Shown here: positions 43,026 to 56,064 of the stretch, in pieces
How the letters are laid out: every line of letters begins with the position of its first letter
How positions within the stretch are numbered: position 1 is the stretch's first letter
Assembly: GCA_029379385.1 (NCBI GenBank)
Contig: CM055606.1
Span: 2,418,001-2,482,000 of the forward strand
From: Quillaja saponaria
Lineage: Eukaryota > Streptophyta > Magnoliopsida > Fabales > Quillajaceae
Length of the DNA: 64,000 nt
Direction of reading: 5' to 3'
Made by a program: the position numbers and the translations under genes
Notes under the pieces: generated by a model
Told to the model about the DNA's origin: nothing
Database searches by the model: none
Seen by the model: the letters and a program-made list of their open reading frames with translations, nothing else

Positions 43026-46000
43026 ATGAGTGGAGCTGTGCTTGTGGCTGTTGCTGCTGCTGTCGGTAATTTACTGCAAGGATGGGATAATGCAACTATT
43101 GCCGGTAATATCTCTTGCATATATATATATATATGCTCATGTTTTGAAGTTTTTTTGTTAGTTATGAAAGTTAATCCCTTTATAATGGTCAGTAGGTTAT
43201 TTCTGTTTCCCCATGTTGTGCATGCCAAATTTGATCATACATAGCTAGTAGCTTCACCGTTTGTTGAGCTGATGGGGATCTAGCTAACTATTACATTTTT
43301 AACGAATTTGTTCATATTTCTTCCTAGGAGCTGTTTTGTACATAAAGAAGGAGTTCAATTTAGAAAGCAAACCTACTATGGAAGGGCTAATTGTGGCTAT
43401 GTCACTTATCGGAGCCACCTTCATAACGACATGCTCCGGAGCCATAGCAGACTGGCTAGGCCGCCGTCCTATGCTGATTATTTCCTCCATCCTTTATTTT
43501 GTTAGTGGTCTTATTATGTTATGGGCTCCAAATGTCTATGTCCTGCTCTTCGCGAGGCTTTTAGATGGATTTGGAATTGGTTTGGCAGTTACTTTGGTTC
43601 CACTTTACATATCTGAGACAGCTCCACCTGAGATTAGGGGACTATTAAATACGCTTCCACAGTTCACTGGTTCCTTTGGAATGTTTTTCTCTTATTGCAT
43701 GGTATTTGGGATGTCACTGATGAACTCGCCAAGATGGAGATTGATGTTGGGTGTTCTCTCCATTCCATCTCTTGTCTATTTTGCATTAACAGTATTATTC
43801 TTGCCTGAGTCTCCAAGGTGGCTTGTCAGTAAAGGACGGATGCTTGAGGCCAAGAAGGTTTTGCAGAGGCTTCGTGGCAGAGAAGATGTCACTGGTTAGT
43901 TTTGTGCAATTCCTTCGTAGATAATTTGCCTTTATTGTGGAACAACATGGTATTCTTTGCATGCACCTTGAACTTTCATTTGGACGTTTTCTTCATGTGC
44001 ATAGTAGGCATATCTTCTAACATATATTTGCACTGAGAAAGAACTTGGAGCATTGATCCCAAGGCAGATCGATACAACATCTAGAGGATGTTGAATTTTA
44101 GTTGCCTATTAATCAGAATTTAAATTGGGGTGATTAGGTTCTAATTATGGGCTCAATTTAGTTATAAGCTTCTTGTGACTTGTGAGGTGAGGTTTTCTTG
44201 CATGTTCTCTACTATTTTTACAGGTATTGTAAAAGCACACCAGGCAACCAGGCAACCAGGCAAGGCCAAACTAAAGCACTGCTCATCAAGTGCATTAACG
44301 TCTATTTGTTTTATTATTTTATCCCTCATTAAAAGTACTTCTATTCCGTGTGTATGAGGGGTGATTTATTGAACTATGAAATTTAAATAGACAGCTGTGA
44401 ATGGAGAACTTAAGGTAAATTATGTGGAACCCATTTGGAAAAGGAAATAAATTAGGTTAGAGATTTGGTAAATACAGAAATCAGTAAAAGGTTATAAATA
44501 ATTAGGAAAGAAATCGAGACGAAGAGAATAAGTAAAATAGGGAATAAATCAATACTGATATATTGTAAATTAGAAAAGAACTCAAAATTAGATAATTAGT
44601 TGGTAAGGATTTGATATTTTGCTAGCTTGTTCTCTTTCAGTTCTTTTTCCCAATGTTTGCCTTAGATTCACAATGATAATACATTTGAGAAAATAACATG
44701 TTTGAAGACTTTTTTTTTCCTTTTTTTTTTAAATGTCTAATTTATAAGCTAGGGTCCTCATTCTAGTGCCTATTGCATTGGGCATTGTTTTTTGTATTTT
44801 TGTTTTTGTTTTTGTTTTTGTTTTTTGTTTTTTGTTTTTTTTTTTTTGGGATAGTTAACAGTTATCACTTTTCAGGTTTACCGTAATCTGCAAACTGTCC
44901 ATGTTACTGGCTATGATATCTTTGAAAGTTCCGCTTTTCTTTGTTTTGCTTGAGCCTATGGATAAAAATTATGTTGATAGGACACCATTTCGAAAAGTTT
45001 TAATTAAGATTATTTAATCTGCAAACTGTCCAGGTCACCGGCTATGAGCCTATGATATCTTTGAAAGTTCCACTTTTCTTTCGGGTTTGGGCTCACTTAG
45101 TTTTGCTTGAGCTTATGGATAAAAATATGTTGATAGACACCATTTGGAAAAATTTCATTAATATAATACTAAGATAAGCTTTGCTAGCTATTGTGAGTCT
45201 TTGTTACCATCTCCTCCTCTATGACGACGAAGGTTAGAGGTTCAAAACCACACTACTTGTGTTCCTCCACGGCACATGTATATACCCATGGAAAAAGGTC
45301 TGTTGTTTGAGACTCTTTTATTATTATATACATGATAAATTTAATGAATGGGGATGTACCATACTTTTCCACTTGTATGCTTGTGCCTCAGTTGTAGGCA
45401 GTAGCACGCATGTCATAAGATGGTCTCCATCTATGTAAAAAGCTGAGTAACCTGTACTATAACTTGAACAGCAAGAAAGGTATGGCATGCGTTTAGAAAT
45501 GTCCAAGTCTCATTAATATGGATCTTGACTTCTCAAATACTGCATGTAACACTAACTATAATATTATTACAGAATATGGAAAGTTGTGCAGTTGGTAATA
45601 TTCATTTCTCTAAATTTGTATCCTTGCAGTGACAGTCTTCTCTTTATTCATTGAACCACAGACTAGGTCTGTCACAGTTCTGCTATGAGTACGGACTTTT
45701 TTGTGTCAGTTTTTGTTCGGAATCAGGATATTTATTGGAGTTCATATCTGTGTTTTTTAAGAAAAACAGATCAATTGGAGATTTTCCGGTATTAATTAAT
45801 ATTGATATTTGAATTTGTCATTATTGCTTTAATGCTAATTAATGATTCAACTTTGCAAACATCAATTTATCAACTTTATTGTTCTTCCTTCTCAATCTGT
45901 TTGTCATATTTGGTCCATTGTTATGTCCAAGGACACTTGATTTTGTTCACTTTCTTTTGATACACTACGAAGAAGATGCATGACATCATTTGGTCTCTTA

Positions 46001-49000
46001 AGGTAGAAGTTTTTGTTTGGTCGCCGGTGCTTAATAGAATTTGTGCCAATGATTTTCTGCAGTTGCGAAGGCCTAATAAGGTTGTGTTATGTGTTGTGAG
46101 GTTCATAGCTTAATGCTCATCTCTTACTTGTATTTCCATGTTTTCTTGTAAGTCTTTTTATAGCTTTCTTGTTTGGGATCTAGATTTTGTCATTCCCACT
46201 TCATAATTTTCTTTGGAAGGCTAAGGTTCCATCTATGGTTAAACCTTTTGTCTGGACATTAGTTATTAATGGAGTCAATACAAAGAACTTGTTGCAAATG
46301 AAGAGGCCATCCAAGGCTTTGTCTCCTGTATTTTAGGGCAATTAGGAAGTCCACTAGATTTCTCCCTCAGGTACAAGCTGTCAAAGAGTAATTCATCTTG
46401 ATGCCCTCTAAACAGGGCTATATTTGTGTGATGTACCTACAGAATTGTGAGACCAATGAGCATCTTTTTCTTTATTGTCCTTTTGTGTGGACTCTTTGGT
46501 GTAAGCTATTTGACATTTTCGGCATTTCTTGGGTTTGTTCGGCTCTTTGCGTGAGTTCCTAATGACTCATTATCTCTTTTTAGGAAAAAAAAGAGCTAAA
46601 ATGTTTTGGAGATGTGCTCCCTTTGCAGTGATTTAGAGAGCTTAATTGGAACGTAATGCAAGGACTTTCCGTAATCGTTATCTTCCATGGATTTTCTTTG
46701 GGATAAGATTGTCTTTTTTGCTTCTCTTTAGTGTTCTGCTTCAAGTGACCTGTTCCTTTAGTAAATATGCAGTGTGATTGACGAATATTATTGTTTTAAG
46801 CTTGCATTTTTATCATTTTTGTTTTTGTTTGAGAGGACTTCTTGTCCTCTCCTATACTCCTTTCTTTCTTAACAAAATTTCTTAAAGAAAAAGGGTAAAA
46901 TAATTTGTCAAAATGCTTTGTGTATTTGGTTTGAGTATAAGGCTAGAATTTTCTCCCAACATATCCCCACTCTTATAGGATAAAGTTGTTTTTTGGGTTC
47001 CCTTTGGTGCTATGTTGTGGATATTTTTTCAGGGGTGCCTTTGTCATATAATTTATTATTTTAACAAAAACAATCATGTCATCATTTGGAAGATACTAAC
47101 TCTCATTGAATGAACAGGTGAGATGGCTTTACTGGTTGAGGGTCTTGGAGTTGGGAGTGAGACAAATATAGAGGAGTACATAATAGGTCCAGCAAATGAT
47201 CTTGCTGATGACGAGGACCCATCTGCTGAAAAAGATAAAATTACATTATATGGGCCTGAACAAGGTCTATCCTGGGTAGCCAGACCTGTCACTGGACAAA
47301 GTACATTGGGCCTTGTGTCTAGGCATGGAAGCATGGCAAATCAAAGTGGCCTTGTGGATCCTCTTGTGACCCTCTTTGGTAGTGTCCATGAGAAGCTCCC
47401 TGAAACAGGAAGTATGCGAAGCGCCCTTTTTCCACATTTTGGAAGTATGTTCAGTGTTGGGGGAAATCAACCTAGAAATGAAGAGTGGGATGAGGAAAGC
47501 CTTGCCAGAGAGGGTGAGGATTATGCTTCTGATGCTGGTGCAGGTGATTCTGATGAAAATTTGCAGAGTCCATTGATCTCACGTCAAACAACAAGCCTGG
47601 ACAAGGAATTGGGTCCACATGCTCATGGAAGCCTTTCAAGCATGAGGCATGGTAGTCTTGTGCAAGGAAATGCTGGAGAACCGGTTGGTAGCACAGGGAT
47701 TGGTGGTGGTTGGCAGTTGGCATGGAAATGGTCTGAAAAAGAAGGCCTAGATGGAAAGAAAGAAGGTGGTTTTAAAAGAATATATCTGCACCAAGAGGGT
47801 GGTCCTGGATCCCGACGTGGATCTCTGGTTTCTCTTCCAGGTGGAGATGTCCCACCAGATGGTGAGTTCTTTCAGGCTGCTGCTTTGGTGAGTCAACCAG
47901 CTCTCTATTCCAGGGACCTTATAAATCAGCAGCCAGTTGGACCAGCTATGGTTCACCCATCTGAAACTGCTGCAAAAGGGCCAAGTTGGCGTGATCTTTT
48001 AGAACCAGGAGTGAAGCATGCACTGATTGTAGGGGTGGGGATTCAAATACTTCAGCAGGTAATAATAACTATGAACATCTCCATTTGCATGTTGTTTATC
48101 TATTTATTTTGGTTGGAAATCTTTCAACAATGTCATTGAGTTGGCTTTTCTAACTTGTGCCAATCCTTATACTGAAGTATTACATGGTATCCTCTTCTTG
48201 ATGTGGTTCTTCGCTATTGTTTGTAGTTGGTTTCTTCACTTACTAGAAAATAGTGAACAGACAAGGAACAGGGTGTAATGTCTTCCACTAGCTTTTTCTT
48301 GGTATAGAAGCTTTGTCCAATTGAAATACGCCAGAAAAATATTTATACGATATGTCTGCATGAATTGGTTACCATCTATTATGTATAATTTCTTCAATCT
48401 GCCCTGAAATAGTAAGTTGGTTATGTTTGTGGATAGGTCTTCATAATTACTTATTTTAAAAAGTTTAAAGTTGGTGAATTTGATTAGGTGAGTTGTTGAA
48501 CATAGGAAAGTCATCTGATCAGAGCCACTAAGGCTCTTGCTATTTTGAGGTCGGCTACATATTAATATTCAATTATGGATGACAATAATTATATTATTAT
48601 GATATAATGGTGCATATTCAGAGATTTGTTACATTTAACCATATGTAGATAGATGTGAATAATGTTTTCTCTGAATTGATATATGATTATTTTCTGGTGA
48701 TGTTCAATCCATTCCATGTTGTGTTTAAGCTTACTTATCATTACAAATTAGATTATGAAACTGACAGTCACTTTTCCTTGTGTATTTTTCCATTATGTTT
48801 GTTGTATATCTTCAAACTCAAAAGTGATGTTGGATGTGTGCATGTCAAAATGGGTTTTCTTGTTTCTCATTTAAGTTTGGTTGCTGAATTTTAATTGAGC
48901 TAATAAAGAAGTTGTTTCCAGATTGGAACTTCTTCCTCCCTCAAAAGATAATATTCACAATTTGCTGTTACTGATCTTGGTATTGCAACAAATTAGTGTT

Positions 49001-49950
49001 ATTGGGACAAAGAAGTACTTGAGTATATTCATTTTTTTCTTCTTTTTGTAACTTCTCTTCTGGCAAATGCAGTTCTCTGGCATCAATGGGGTTCTCTACT
49101 ATACACCTCAAATCCTTGAGGAGGCAGGTGTTGGATTTCTTCTTTCAAACCTGGGCCTTGGTTCGTCCTCTGCGTCTTTTCTTATTAGTGCAGTAACAAC
49201 CTTGTTGATGCTTCCTTGTATAGCTGTTGCCATGAGGCTGATGGATATCTCCGGCCGAAGGTATTTATTTAGCTTATTTACCATGTTCTTTTGGCAACTT
49301 GATTAACTGAAAAATAAATGTTTCTGGATTTCTGTCAGATGGAATTTTTCTCTTCAAAGTATTTGTTAAGTGAAAGAAATGTTCTTTGGGTGGTGTCTGA
49401 AACTATCATGACTGTTTGATTCAGTTCAATTTCTGTATTAATTTCTCATCTATTGCTTGTCTTCCTCAAGATTTGGTTCTCATCACTTTTGAGTATTTGT
49501 TTCAGGACTTTGCTGCTCAGTACAATCCCTATCTTGATTGTATCTCTAGTCATTTTAGTTACTGGGAGTCTTGTGGATTTGGGCAGTACTGTGAATGCAT
49601 CAATCTCGACAGCTAGTGTTATTGTCTATTTTTGTTGCTTTGTAACGGGGTTTGGACCAATCCCCAACATACTTTGTGCGGAGATCTTCCCGACTCGTGT
49701 TCGTGGCCTTTGCATCGCCATCTGTGCCCTCACCTTCTGGATTGGTGACATTATTGTCACCTACACGCTCCCAGTTATGCTCAAGTCTATAGGCCTTGGT
49801 GGTGTTTTCGGTATGTATGCAGTTGTGTGCCTTATATCATGGGTCTTTGTCTACTTGAAAGTTCCAGAAACCAAGGGCATGCCCCTTGAAGTGATTATCG
49901 AGTTCTTCTCCGTTGGCGCAAAACAGGCTGAAGCTGCCAAGAACAATTGA
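43026..49950 (+). CDS. TST2-like: Tonoplast sugar (monosaccharide) transporter, TST/TMT family
   Basis: Five exons: 43026-43104, 43328-43894, 47118-48058, 49073-49260, 49506-49950; 2220 nt, 739 aa, all GT-AG and in frame. An MFS sugar transporter: the N-terminal half has GWDNATIAGAV, LGRRPM and PESPRWLVSKGR. The C-terminal half has QQFSGINGVLYYTP, DISGRR, GPIPNILCAEIFPTRVRG and the closing VPETKGMPLE motif. Between transmembrane helices 6 and 7 lies the roughly 280-residue hydrophilic loop that defines TST/TMT proteins (VDPLVTLFGSVHEKLPE, RRGSLVSLPGG), rich in Ser and acidic residues and a likely phosphorylation platform. Twelve helices are expected. The family imports glucose, fructose or sucrose into the vacuole in exchange for protons (established for Arabidopsis and sugar beet). 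Which of TST1-3 it is cannot be settled without a tree; gene order favours TST2. No defects seen. Confidence 0.96.
44881..45160. repeat. Tandem duplication inside the TST intron, about 135-bp units
   Basis: Both copies contain AATCTGCAAACTGTCC, GATATCTTTGAAAGTTCC, TTTTGCTTGAGC and TGGATAAAAAT...GTTGATAG, then ACACCATTT. The second copy (from about 45014) carries a 20-30 bp extra stretch (TTCGGGTTTGGGCTC). Non-coding. Confidence 0.7.
46185..46780 (+). pseudogene. LINE ORF2 3' fragment (zf-RVT region) in the TST intron
   Basis: Reads HNFLWKAKVPSMVKPFVWTL, VNTKNLLQMKRPSKALSP, NEHLFLYCPFVWTLWCKLFD and FGISWVC, then a shifted RAWLERNARTF-like stretch. These match the zinc-binding region that follows the reverse transcriptase of plant LINEs (usual FIWKAKVPPKVKAFVW ... 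HLFLHCPF). Multiple stops. Same strand as the host gene. Confidence 0.75.
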
Positions 49951-52320
49951 ATCATCAGTTATTCATAGATTAAAATTTTCTCTTTTCTGTTTTTCCTTTT
50001 CTTTTCTTTTTTACATAGCTGGTTTTGTTTTAATCTTTCCTTATCTCTGAGAAGCATGGTTTCTGCAGAGGTCTTTTTTTCTTCTTCTTTTTTTCCCTTT
50101 CTTGGTGTTCTCATTTGCCAGTACCTGATACTATTACCTTCAAATTTTTCATTGTTCATCTAACAAAAAAAACACACGCACCTCTTTGTCTAAGCTTCAG
50201 ATTGTTAATGACTCGGGTTATGCCAGGCTAACAGCAGAAACAATGCATGTAAAATGAGATGGATTTTGGTCTTTGGACTGCTTAACAGCTTCTCCTTTTA
50301 TCGTTATGATCTATTTAGCAGAATGAGAGGAAGAAGTAAGGCAAAATAAACAGAACAAAAACTAACACTAAATCTTATTTTCTTTCCCCTCAATTTCACC
50401 TGTCTCAAGTAAAGCCCTATTAATTCAGCTTATGGATCGGTGGTTGCCAGGCAAGTGGGAAATAGAAACCATGCAAAGTGAAGCTGAAAATGTAGCGGGT
50501 CAAGTTAGAGTTTCCCATAAAAATATATATATTATAAATTAAATATAAAAAAAAAATCAAAACTTTATATAATTAATATATATATTTTTTTTTTATTTTT
50601 TTTTTGAAGTTTGAAGTTTGATACTCGAGTATTGAATGCTCAATTGCTACAAAATTTAGCTTTGAAATTTGACTTGCATCCATGCAGTGGGATCTCCTTG
50701 GCGTGAGAAGACGTCAATCATGATTCACGAGTATTCATTCCACCACATAAAGGCATCAGTATTAAGTGGTCGTGTAGCTGTCTGGGAGTGCTTTTAAGGG
50801 ACTAGAGGGGTTATGATTTCTCTAAATTTAAAAAAAAAAAAAAATTAATATTATAGTCTAAAATTAATTTTGTATTTTTTATTATCTTTTATTTAATATA
50901 ATGTTCCCTCGAAATGACTTTAAAAAACAAGATTAATAGGTTAAAATTTAAAGCCTAATAAGTAATAGAATTCTTCTACAAATTAAATTTTGGTTTCTCA
51001 TGTTTCTATCATGTAATTTGTGCTATAAGCCACCAACTATTAAAAAGAATTATGTGTGAAGTTTTATTGTTATTATAGATGGATTATTGTCCAGATTAAA
51101 AAAGAGAACAATTTTTTGCATAAAAAAATAAGTAAAATTTTATGTTTGAAGATTATATTATTAAACTTAAAGTATATAAAAATTTAATATAATTTAAATT
51201 TTTTTTATTTCAAATTTTACTTTTAACAGTGTGTCTAACATTGATATAAAAATTGATCAACAAAATTTGAGAATTAAAAAAATAATAAATAAGCATATTC
51301 TATCTTTTAATTTTTAAATATATTTTATTTATTTAGCTTTTGTTATTACTTTAAAATAAATAACTATAGAAAAAATAATACCAATATTAATTTGTTAAAA
51401 TTTGAAAAAATATCACTTATAATTTTAAATTTTATTTAAAACTCAAGATATATTTGAATTATATTTATTTTTGTCTATAACTTATAAATTTTTATTATGT
51501 CTTATACATTATTAAATTTCTCATAATTATTTTACTATTATTATAAATTAACTACGTTTATAAAAAATTTTAGTCGACTATCCCAAAAATAAAAGTCAGT
51601 CCAATTTTTGATCACAATTGTAATCCATGTCTACGTATGGAGAAAATAAAAATAAAAATAAATCATGTCCTAAAAGATCCCTGATTCAAGCCCCGTTCAT
51701 TTTCAAAGGTAAAACGGTGCAAATTTCTTGTTAATGAGGGGACTACCAACTACCAAGGCATTGAAATGGTGGGATATAGTCCATCCGTACTCATAGACTC
51801 CTTTCTTATTGAACTTACAAAGAAACGGAGAAGCAAACTTCTCAACAATCCACCTACGACTTAAAATATATTTCAAAGTAACAAGACCATGCTGTATCTA
51901 AAGTAACACATAACCACCATCAAAATTCATCTGACAGAGCTACGAAAATGCTCAGTACACACTCGATCAAGGTACTTCACACTCAATATTCTCTTTCAGA
52001 GGCTCTCCTTTGTCCCAATTTCCTTTCCCTTCTGCCCATCACCACAACCATTGAAGGACTTGCTCCACGTATCAAAGTTTTGATAGCCAAAATTCCAATT
52101 ACCACGAAGGGCACGCAGAGGGGTTGCAGCCATTAAATTCTATAGAGAAGCAGTAGAGTTAATAATACAATCTTAGTCTTTAAAAAACAAATTAAATTAG
52201 ATGATATAAATTGTATTATGACAAAGTTCTCTTAAAGAACTATCTTAGTCGCTGCAATAGACCAAGCAAAAGAAAATCAAATATGGTGAAAAGTAATTGA
52301 AAATAAATGAGTATGATAGT
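49951..52320. other. TST 3' region and AT-rich intergenic DNA
   Basis: The first roughly 250 bases should be TST 3' UTR (T/C-rich at 49977-50110). Beyond about 50500 the DNA is AT-rich and non-coding. The 62-codon frame at 51948-52136 matches no known family. Confidence 0.45.
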
Positions 52321-52329
52321 AAAGGATTT

Positions 52330-52640
52330 TCTGCCACATAGACCCGGCCAGCCCTTTGATTAGCCTAGATGCCATTTATACCTCAAGAAGCCACCTGGGC
52401 CTCCCCCAGCTCCCTGAAACTCACGGGACCTTCATGCCAACAAACTGTATAAAGGGGGAAAGCCCCACAGCTAAAGGGAAGAGGAATTGATTTCCTCACC
52501 TACTCTTCCTCTAAACTTTCTAGCTTCTATCTATACATACCAAGCACTGACTTAAGCTTCAGAAAGTCCCCGGGTCCTCACACGGTCTCCTCTTTCTCGT
52601 GTTTCAAGTTGGACCTCGAGAGCTACGTGGAAGCATTGTT
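52330..52640 (+). mobile_element. Possible LTR fragment
   Basis: A GC-richer island within AT-rich DNA contains TGTATAAAGGGGGAAAGCCC (52446-52465), then about 100 bp of pyrimidine-rich sequence ending near CACACGGTCTCC and TCTCGTGTTTCAAG. This is reminiscent of the TATA box and R/U5 part of plant retrotransposon LTRs. No paired LTR, primer site or coding region was found, so this is tentative. Confidence 0.3.
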
Positions 52641-53076
52641 GGACAAAACACCTTGGTCAAAAGAAAGAAGCTTCTTGCTATATTCAACATATTATGTTGG
52701 AAGTTGATTCAAGTAAAGATTTTAGAGAAGTGCATTGGCAAAAATGGAAAAAAGATTTAAATGAAGTAATAGTCAACAAAAATTAAGTTTTAGTTCAGAT
52801 TTCAGACCCCAGAAAATCAATGATTCTGTATCCTAAAAGTCTCCAATACATAATTTAAATGGTTGTAGACTTCAAGAGGATCACAATCTGAACTGGATCA
52901 CCCAAATCAACATCAAGTATCACGCTGTTAAATGAGAGTTGGCAGAGAAGAATGTACTAGGATGATATACTCCTAGAGCAACTATGAACCATGAGTAACA
53001 GCATGGAAACACCAATCAACATTGTTTCATTCTAGTGAAGATCCTTTTGAAAAGAAAAGTTTTTATTGTGCTTAGT

Positions 53077-53503
53077 AAGGGTGTAAAGTGTAAACGAGTA
53101 CTTTTTTCCATGTTAACTGAGTTTGAGTCTAGTCGAGATGGAGAACGAGTTTCTTTCTCGGCACGACTCAACTTGATAGCTAACTTGGCTTGACTTGAAT
53201 TCAACTAGTTGGCTCGTTTGAGCTCAACTCCATACATGCTTTTTCACTGGTATTGTCATTTTTAAGGTATAAACTTCATAATTTTTACCAAATGAAGCTT
53301 AAATAATTCTGCAACAAAAGTAGAGGATTAGAGATAAATTCAATTATAAAAATAAATATTCTGATAACTGCACTCATTATTGCTAACGAGTTAAAATCAT
53401 AACTTGGCTCAAATTGTTACAGATTTGAGTCGCGTACGAGCCGAGCCACTATTGAATCGAGCTTGAGGCAGCTCGTGAGCTGGCAGACTTGTTTACATCC
53501 TTT
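53077..53503. mobile_element. Probable hAT-like MITE, 427 bp
   Basis: Ends AAGGGTGTAAAGTGTAAACG on the left and, reverse-complemented, AAAGGATGTAAACAAG on the right form an imperfect terminal inverted repeat. Interior GAGC/CTCG-rich arms (GGCTCGTTTGAGCTC; GAGCCGAGCC, CTCGTGAGCTG) are typical of the AGGGTGTAAACGAGCC-type plant MITEs. No clean 8-bp duplication remains. The ends resemble those of the MITE at 17062. Confidence 0.5.
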
Positions 53504-54641
53504 ATTCTAGGCGACACATATGTGATTGTTCTTAATTGCCCATAAGCTTCGATATTAAAAAGAATTTTGAACAAATGATATGATAGAAATGAAAATGAAA
53601 GGTTCTACTAATTTGATAGCCAGACCAAATGAAGTAAAGTTTGAAAAAGGGTATGCAAAAGAACATAAATTTTTTTTTTTTAAAAAAAAAGGGTGGTGTT
53701 TGTTCAATGCATGTTACCAAAAGTCACTTTTATACCTAGACTTTCTTAAACAAATATTATACTCACCAATCCCAAAATTTAGTGTCACCTTTGTTTACTT
53801 TTTTTGGTGCTAAAATGCATGTACCATACTAAGAGCCTCTTCCAAAAGTGCCCATACTTAAAAAAAAAAATCCAATCATTGTAACTTGTGTGAAAGGAAT
53901 AAGATTAAATGGCAACGGAAAAAAATTGGTAAGTCAATGAAAATTGTGTTGCAATTAATTTTGACAAACTAGATTCTGAATTCCACAGCACACTCCTTTT
54001 TGAAAATGGAAGTGAGCTTGACAAGCATTTGAACCATCTTCTTGAGATTAACTAATCAATTTTGACAGACTAGATTCTGGAAATATGATTCACATTTCAT
54101 CATTCACAAAATAATGAACCATTTGAATCAGCTCCTATAGATTAGACACTAGACAAGCTCCCAAAAGGAGACCAGTTTCTAATTACTAAATTTTCTATTT
54201 AGTTTATGCCTAATATAAGTCTAATTCTAATGAACCTCACTTCTTTGAAGGAGTTCAGCTTCAAGGTTTTATTTGGGAGAGCTGAAAACCGGTGGAATGA
54301 CAGAAGGGGAAAAGAAAATAAGAAGTAGAACATTGCCAAACTATAAGTGACGTCCATTTTCTTTCCCCTCTAAATCATTCCTCCCATTTCACCTCTTCCG
54401 GATAAAGCCTAACTTTTGACCAATATTTATGGGCAAGAATTCAAATCCACCATTTACTAATGAGCATGAATGTACTAATGCATGTCAAACGTACAAAGCT
54501 AAAAAAGAACCATCACTGGGCAATTTTGGTCATGAATAAACATTAAGAACAAGGTTCTCAAAGTATTATCAGAAGACTAAAAAACTAAAACAAAGTATCG
54601 ATAACTTACCAAGAATTAGAACATAGCTTGCAGGTCATTAT
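53504..54641. other. Intergenic, 3' side of homoserine kinase
   Basis: No gene recognised. The 3' UTR of the minus-strand homoserine kinase should occupy the upper end. A T/A tract at 53670-53690 is the only simple repeat of note. Confidence 0.45.
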
Positions 54642-55757
54642 TTAACGCGCGCTACTAACAAGTCTAGCACCAACTCGGTCCAGCTGCTTCACTGTTGCAT
54701 ATGCCTTCAACTTCCCCTCCTTTGCAAATGCCTGGACCATCAGCTCCCCAATCTCCTTGCCTCTATCCTCATTATCTGTCACCGCAACTGCAGTAGGGCC
54801 AGCTCCGCTGATCGTACATCCAAATGCACCGGCCTCCATGGCTGCTTTCTTCACCCCCTCCATTCCAGGTATCAAAGGGGCCCGTCTTGGCTCCACTATC
54901 TTATCCGAGGACAATGCTTTCCCCAACCCCATCAGGTCCCCTTGCAAAACTGATGCCACCAGCGCCCCTGCTTGACTACAATTCCACACATGGTGTGGCA
55001 TGCCAATCTCAGCAGGCAAGGCTGCACGCATTTTCTTCGTGGGTGCTTCAAACTCTGGAGTTACTAATACGAAAAAAAGCTGCTTGTCGTTCGGAAACTT
55101 CAACTGGATCAAATCCAAAGGCTGGTAACTCCGGATTAACACAAAGCCCCCCATGATGGCGGGTGCCACGTTGTCGGCATGATAACCCGAAACCTTCTCT
55201 TCCGATTTCAATCCAGCAAGAACCAGCTCCTCGATCCCCAATTTGTTGCCAAAAATCTCGTTGACTGCAACCGCTGCAGCTGCTGCACTCGCAGCACTGG
55301 AGCCTAGCCCACTGCCCAGTGGCAAACCCTTTTCAAGCGAGAGAGATAGACCCACGTTTCGAATCCCAAGCATTTTCATCACTTCGATGGCGGCAATCCC
55401 GGCACAATTCCACAGAGGGTTTTTGCTCAGCTTTCCGACGTTGTTGCCTGAGATATCAGAGATAGATATCTCTCCTGGGTGGACAAGAGAGTCGACACTG
55501 AGGGAGACAAAGTCACCTAGCCCATCGACGGCGCATCCGAGGAAATCGAAACCGGGGCCGAGATTCGCAACGGTGGCGGGTGCAAAGGTTTTAACGGTGG
55601 AATATACGGGTGGGGGTTCAGCGGTAACTGCCGGGGTTTTGGAGGGGAGAGAGAGGTTGCATCTAAATCCGACGAGAGGTTTGGGCGTGGAGGAGGAGAG
55701 GTCTGTTTGTAGGGGGATCGTGAGGGATTTCGACGGAGAGAGGTAAAAGGTGGCCAT
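54642..55757 (-). CDS. HSK: Homoserine kinase, chloroplastic
   Basis: One exon of 1116 nt, 371 aa, the usual plant length. Residues 1 to about 50 are Ser/Pro/Thr-rich with few acidic residues, as in a chloroplast transit peptide. The rest is a GHMP kinase: PATVANLGPGFD (60-71), the ATP-binding loop GSGLGSSAAS (148-157), GYHADNVAPA (191-200) and the C-terminal GCTISGAGPTAVAV (313-326). It phosphorylates L-homoserine with ATP to O-phospho-L-homoserine (EC 2.7.1.39), the branch-point substrate for threonine synthase and cystathionine gamma-synthase in the plastid. In Arabidopsis this enzyme is DMR1; loss of function raises homoserine and gives downy mildew resistance (known). Intronless structure is normal. 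All motifs intact. Confidence 0.97.
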   Translation of the reverse strand: MATFYLSPSKSLTIPLQTDLSSSTPKPLVGFRCNLSLPSKTPAVTAEPPPVYSTVKTFAPATVANLGPGFDFLGCAVDGLGDFVSLSVDSLVHPGEISISDISGNNVGKLSKNPLWNCAGIAAIEVMKMLGIRNVGLSLSLEKGLPLGSGLGSSAASAAAAAVAVNEIFGNKLGIEELVLAGLKSEEKVSGYHADNVAPAIMGGFVLIRSYQPLDLIQLKFPNDKQLFFVLVTPEFEAPTKKMRAALPAEIGMPHHVWNCSQAGALVASVLQGDLMGLGKALSSDKIVEPRRAPLIPGMEGVKKAAMEAGAFGCTISGAGPTAVAVTDNEDRGKEIGELMVQAFAKEGKLKAYATVKQLDRVGARLVSSAR

Positions 55758-56064
55758 TGAAGCTCGTACGACAAAGCAGAGAGTGAGAGACTAGCTAAAA
55801 GGCTTCAGCTGAAAGGGTCAAAAGAATATATTCCAAATCAAATGGAAGATGGAAAAACGTTTTTCTCGTGGCTGTCTCTGTCCTCGTAAGTTGTTCTTTT
55901 GGGATTTGGATTCTAATAGTAAGTAATACAGCAGCGGTATTTTAAGGCGCCTTAAATACTTAATTAGTTACAATTAATATAATTTTTAAAAATTAATTTT
56001 TTCTAAATATAACATTAAATTACACTTACATTTTTCTATCATAATAAATATTATAATTTTTCTA
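55758..56064 (-). promoter_or_regulatory. Proximal upstream region of homoserine kinase
   Basis: The immediate 5' flank of the HSK start codon on the minus strand; the 5' UTR and core promoter should lie here. No clear TATA box can be singled out. Beyond about 55960 the sequence becomes AT-rich. Confidence 0.4.

Larger units (their letters stand above)
43895..47117 (+). other. Intron 2 of the sugar transporter, 3.2 kb, transposon-invaded
   Basis: Bounded by donor GTTAGT (43895) and acceptor GAACAG (47117). It contains GTTTTT-type simple repeats (44788-44848), a tandem duplication (44881-45160) and a LINE-derived segment (about 46185-46780). Despite this, the flanking exons join perfectly (T-G-E at the junction). 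Confidence 0.85.

Noticed and set aside
55243..55746. 167-codon plus-strand open frame
   Set aside because: Antisense shadow of the GC-richer homoserine kinase exon; no domain.
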